From NCBI GenBank assembly GCA_021647365.1, contig JAKIUW010000020.1, forward strand, positions 1 to 61,858: 61,858 nt of DNA, given 5' to 3'. Positions within the stretch are counted from its first letter, which is position 1, and every line of letters begins with the position of its first letter. This document shows, in pieces, positions 60,089 to 61,858 of this stretch. Made by a program: the position numbers and the translations under genes. Below the pieces are notes generated by a model. It saw only the letters and a list, made by a program, of their open reading frames with translations. It made no database searches and was not told the DNA's origin. Origin of the DNA: Cocleimonas sp. (lineage in GTDB: Bacteria > Pseudomonadota > Gammaproteobacteria > Thiotrichales > Thiotrichaceae).

Positions 60089-60217
60089 AGCTAACAAGCG
60101 CATTAAAAACCGACCCACTAAAGTCGGGCATCTTCATAGTTCATCTCGTGTTATAGTTCAGTTTTAAAACAAGCTTTGTGCCAATATGCCGTGGATCGCT
60201 TTATGCGGGCGTTATGT
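60089..60217 (+). other. Integron attC site 2 (129 bp)
   Basis: R'' box AGCTAAC (60089-60095) and R' box GTTATGT (60211-60217), with AAGCGCATTAAAAACCG pairing imperfectly to CGCTTTATGCGGGC. The R' box is the GTTATGY variant. The inner block GACCCACTAAAGTCGGGC is self-complementary. Confidence 0.85.
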
Positions 60218-60321
60218 GTCTGCGACGCAAAAACAATAATATTACCAATATTGACAAAGGTTAAGTTTCTATTAATCAAAACTATGTAACTATTAGAAAA
60301 TAATAATAACAAGTGAAACAC

Positions 60322-60699
60322 ATGAATAATATTGCTCAAAAATTAGCTGAAACAGGTAAATGGCATATAAACACAGCCATGTTAAGTGAGAGAGCCGATC
60401 ACAAGTGTGAATATTGTGGTTTAGATTTTTTTGAATCAGTTAGCAATTATAAAAGCTTCCAAATTGATCATATAATTCCAACCTCTAGTGGTGGGAGTAA
60501 TGATAATGAAAACAAAGCTGTTTCATGTAAAACATGCAATATGGATTTAAAGTCTCGTTGGAATCCTGCAACCGTTTGTGACTCTAAAGATAGAAAGAAA
60601 TTAATTGAAGCTGTTAAGAAATATGTTAAAAGCAGAGAAGATTTTTATGAAGAAGAAATTTTACAAATGAAAAATATTGTAAATGGAGAAATAAAGTGA
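60322..60699 (+). CDS. HNH nuclease family protein (integron cassette)
   Basis: 125 residues from ATG 60322; a GTG nine bases upstream is also possible. The HNH core is CEYCGLDFF, then QIDHIIPTSSGG with the DH pair, N-rich segment NDNENKAVSCKTCN, giving two CxxC zinc pairs around the catalytic His. Such stand-alone HNH proteins are common among mobile and defence genes. Its stop overlaps the next gene (GTGA), so the two are translationally coupled inside one cassette. Confidence 0.88.
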   Translation: MNNIAQKLAETGKWHINTAMLSERADHKCEYCGLDFFESVSNYKSFQIDHIIPTSSGGSNDNENKAVSCKTCNMDLKSRWNPATVCDSKDRKKLIEAVKKYVKSREDFYEEEILQMKNIVNGEIK

Positions 60700-61070
60700 G
60701 AATCATTGGCGGAAATTTCGGTATAAAAGGATCTGTTTGGATAAGGAATAGAGATAAAAGATTAGTTATTGAGGGCGCACAAGAAAGTACTTATTCACCA
60801 GCACAAATTTTATCAGTGACTGCAAATGTAGCAAAGGAAAAGAAATTTGGTATTCTTGGTTTTATTATAGGAGCACTTTTACTTAGTGTAGTTCTAGGTA
60901 TTTTTCTAAATATCCTAGGCGTAATAATTGCCCTTGTTATTGCAGCTACTGGTTCGTATTACACAGAAAAAAGTAATATTGTTGAAGTGAAATTTAATGA
61001 TGGCAAGGCAGTTAGCCTTGATTGTTCATCACGAGGTGTGAAAAAACTTATTCAGTTTGCGCCAGGTTAA
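60696..61070 (+). CDS. Cassette-encoded membrane protein, hypothetical
   Basis: 124 residues, GTG start at 60696 overlapping the HNH stop by four bases. An N-terminal soluble part (IIGGNFGIKGSVWIRNRDKR) is followed by two adjacent hydrophobic segments (about residues 50-87, FGILGFIIGALLLSVVLG, ILGVIIALVIAATG) and a short soluble end. No family is recognised. Coupling with an HNH nuclease suggests a two-component unit, perhaps defence or toxin-immunity, but this is inference. Confidence 0.7.
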   Translation: MRIIGGNFGIKGSVWIRNRDKRLVIEGAQESTYSPAQILSVTANVAKEKKFGILGFIIGALLLSVVLGIFLNILGVIIALVIAATGSYYTEKSNIVEVKFNDGKAVSLDCSSRGVKKLIQFAPG

Positions 61071-61178
61071 GTTATTAACTTAATCCTCAAATATATACAA
61101 TAGAGAACAGCTTACGAGGTTCTTTTTAAAACCTCGAAGTGTTGCACTTAGAACTTGAATTCAGCAAATCATTAAAGT

Positions 61179-61275
61179 ACATAACAAGGCAATTAATTAT
61201 GGACTTGCGTAAGTCGGGCATCTCAAGCTTTAAGCAATGTGCAATTAACGCAAGCCCATTATTGCGGCGTTAGGC
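61179..61275 (+). other. Integron attC site 3 (97 bp)
   Basis: R'' box ACATAAC (61179-61185) and R' box GTTAGGC (61269-61275). Inside, GCAATTAATTATGGACTTGC pairs with GCAAGCCCATTATTGC. GTTAGGC is the most usual R' sequence. Confidence 0.92.
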
Positions 61276-61366
61276 TATAAATATATGCGTCCCCCTGTAC
61301 TTCACACTCTAATGCACATTTAGTATATTAAATGAAGAAGACATCGCAAAAACTGATGGAGAAAAT

Positions 61367-61762
61367 ATGGGTTGTATAGAAATTAATATAAAAGAATTGA
61401 ATGCTTTATTAAAAAAAGTAACTTCTAAACCAGTAATTGATGATGTTATGTACCATGTATTAATGGGCACAGCAAAACGTTTGCCATCGATGAAAGCTGA
61501 TGATGTTCCTGAGAATATAAGAAAAAATGCTCTTTTGTACTCTCAAGTTATTTTGTATGGGTATGTTGTTTTCGTTTATATTAAAGAAAAAAATGACTTG
61601 AAAACCACTATTAATGCGGCTAATAAACAGCTTGATACTTACTCAGGAAATAGCAAGGTTATATCACAATTAGAAAAAATTGTTCGTTATAATAAAAAAA
61701 ATGAACCTTTAAACCTACCTTTAATGGAGTTGAGAGCTGTACCCCAAAATTCGGACAGTTAG
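61367..61762 (+). pseudogene. Hypothetical cassette protein truncated by an IS end
   Basis: 131-residue frame, but the last seven residues (VPQNSDS) are encoded by the inserted element beginning at 61738. About 124 residues are native: a helical N-terminal part (INIKELNALLKKVTSK), then YSQVILYGYVVFVYIKE as a possible helix, and Lys/Asn-rich end. No family is recognised. It begins after attC site 3 (ATG 61367 with GGAGAA upstream) and was cut by the insertion, so the native C-terminus and its own attC are beyond the element. Confidence 0.7.
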
Positions 61763-61858
61763 CTAAGAACTACTTTCACACATTAAGCCGCCTGTTTTAG
61801 GCCGCTAAATTCATCATACATCAAGTCGGGAGTTGCTCCCAACGTTTGATGTTTACGC
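61738..61858 (-). mobile_element. IS3-family insertion element, truncated by the window end
   Basis: The element end starts with TGTACCCCAAAATTCGGACA, a typical IS3-family terminal repeat that begins TG. On the minus strand, 61858 to 61783 encodes ...RKHQTLGATPDLMYDEFSG and LKQAA-stop, the C-terminus of an OrfB-type DDE transposase (the RxHQTLG block is diagnostic). The rest of the element, including the catalytic region, is outside the window. Confidence 0.85.
61783..61858 (-). CDS. IS3-family transposase OrfB, C-terminal fragment
   Basis: Partial gene; only the last 24 codons are inside the window, from RKHQTLGATPDL to the stop TAA at 61783-61785. This is the end of the integrase-type catalytic core of an IS3-family transposase. 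It lies 45 bases from the element end, as expected for the 3' end of such an element. Confidence 0.85.
   Translation of the reverse strand, partial: RKHQTLGATPDLMYDEFSGLKQAA

Overview
The window reads as a chromosome segment of an AT-rich gammaproteobacterium. The evidence is gene order: trpF-trpB-trpA-accD-folC-dedD-cvpA-purF, murA-hisG...hisD, groES-groEL with fxsA just upstream, and recJ beside a phosphoglycerate-mutase-like gene are all arrangements of that class. A marine Thiotrichales-type organism is plausible, but the sequence alone does not fix a genus.

Layout. 1-5 kb: conserved small genes (DUF1853, DUF938 methyltransferase, FemAB/GNAT-like protein), mtgA, a thioredoxin-like lipo/periplasmic protein and a Gph-type HAD phosphatase. 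5.2-7.7 kb: an unusual two-gene TolQ/MotA + MotB-like motor pair with a long coiled coil. 7.7-15.4 kb: an exosortase-type polysaccharide deacetylase, tRNA-Pro(GGG), a 903-residue protein that fuses a Ser/Thr kinase, one membrane helix, a barrel-like domain and a PL7 alginate-lyase-like domain, a DUF4124 protein, and a large Cys-containing lipoprotein. 15.8-31.8 kb: recJ, a sugar transferase, murA-hisG-aroG-hisD, a lipoprotein/DUF1841/hydroxyacid dehydrogenase/nth run, rppH-DUF2156-lpxC-like operon, small HD and SMI1/KNR4 accessory genes and a cytochrome P450. 32.1-42.8 kb: a biosynthetic cluster with a 2603-residue highly reducing type I polyketide synthase lacking a thioesterase, an alpha-oxoamine synthase, a formyltransferase and a chorismate-lyase-like protein. 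42.9-44.8 kb: a two-gene accessory unit enclosed by inverted repeats of more than 300 bp. 44.8-58.5 kb: an L,D-transpeptidase, the purF-to-trpF block (minus strand), a D-amino acid aminotransferase, a CbiX-like chelatase, fxsA and groESL with a CIRCE element and a sigma-32-like promoter. 59.1-61.8 kb: integron-type gene cassettes separated by three attC sites, with no integrase gene in view, the last cassette cut by an IS3-family element that runs off the window.

The thread that links the window is a dispersed palindromic element. Its arms read AAGCACACCCCCC / CAC or TAG / TTTTACATGATG and their reverse complement. About 18 arms or arm pairs occur, mostly just 3' of genes and around accessory genes. 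One complete copy sits in frame inside the chelatase gene, one arm supplies the N-terminal codons of the L,D-transpeptidase gene, and one supplies the C-terminal codons of the phosphoglycerate-mutase-like gene. The element therefore behaves like a mobile palindrome that can be tolerated in proteins. The strongest leads are this family, the kinase-PL7 fusion, the PKS/oxoamine synthase cluster, the inverted-repeat-bounded gene pair and the integrase-less cassette array.
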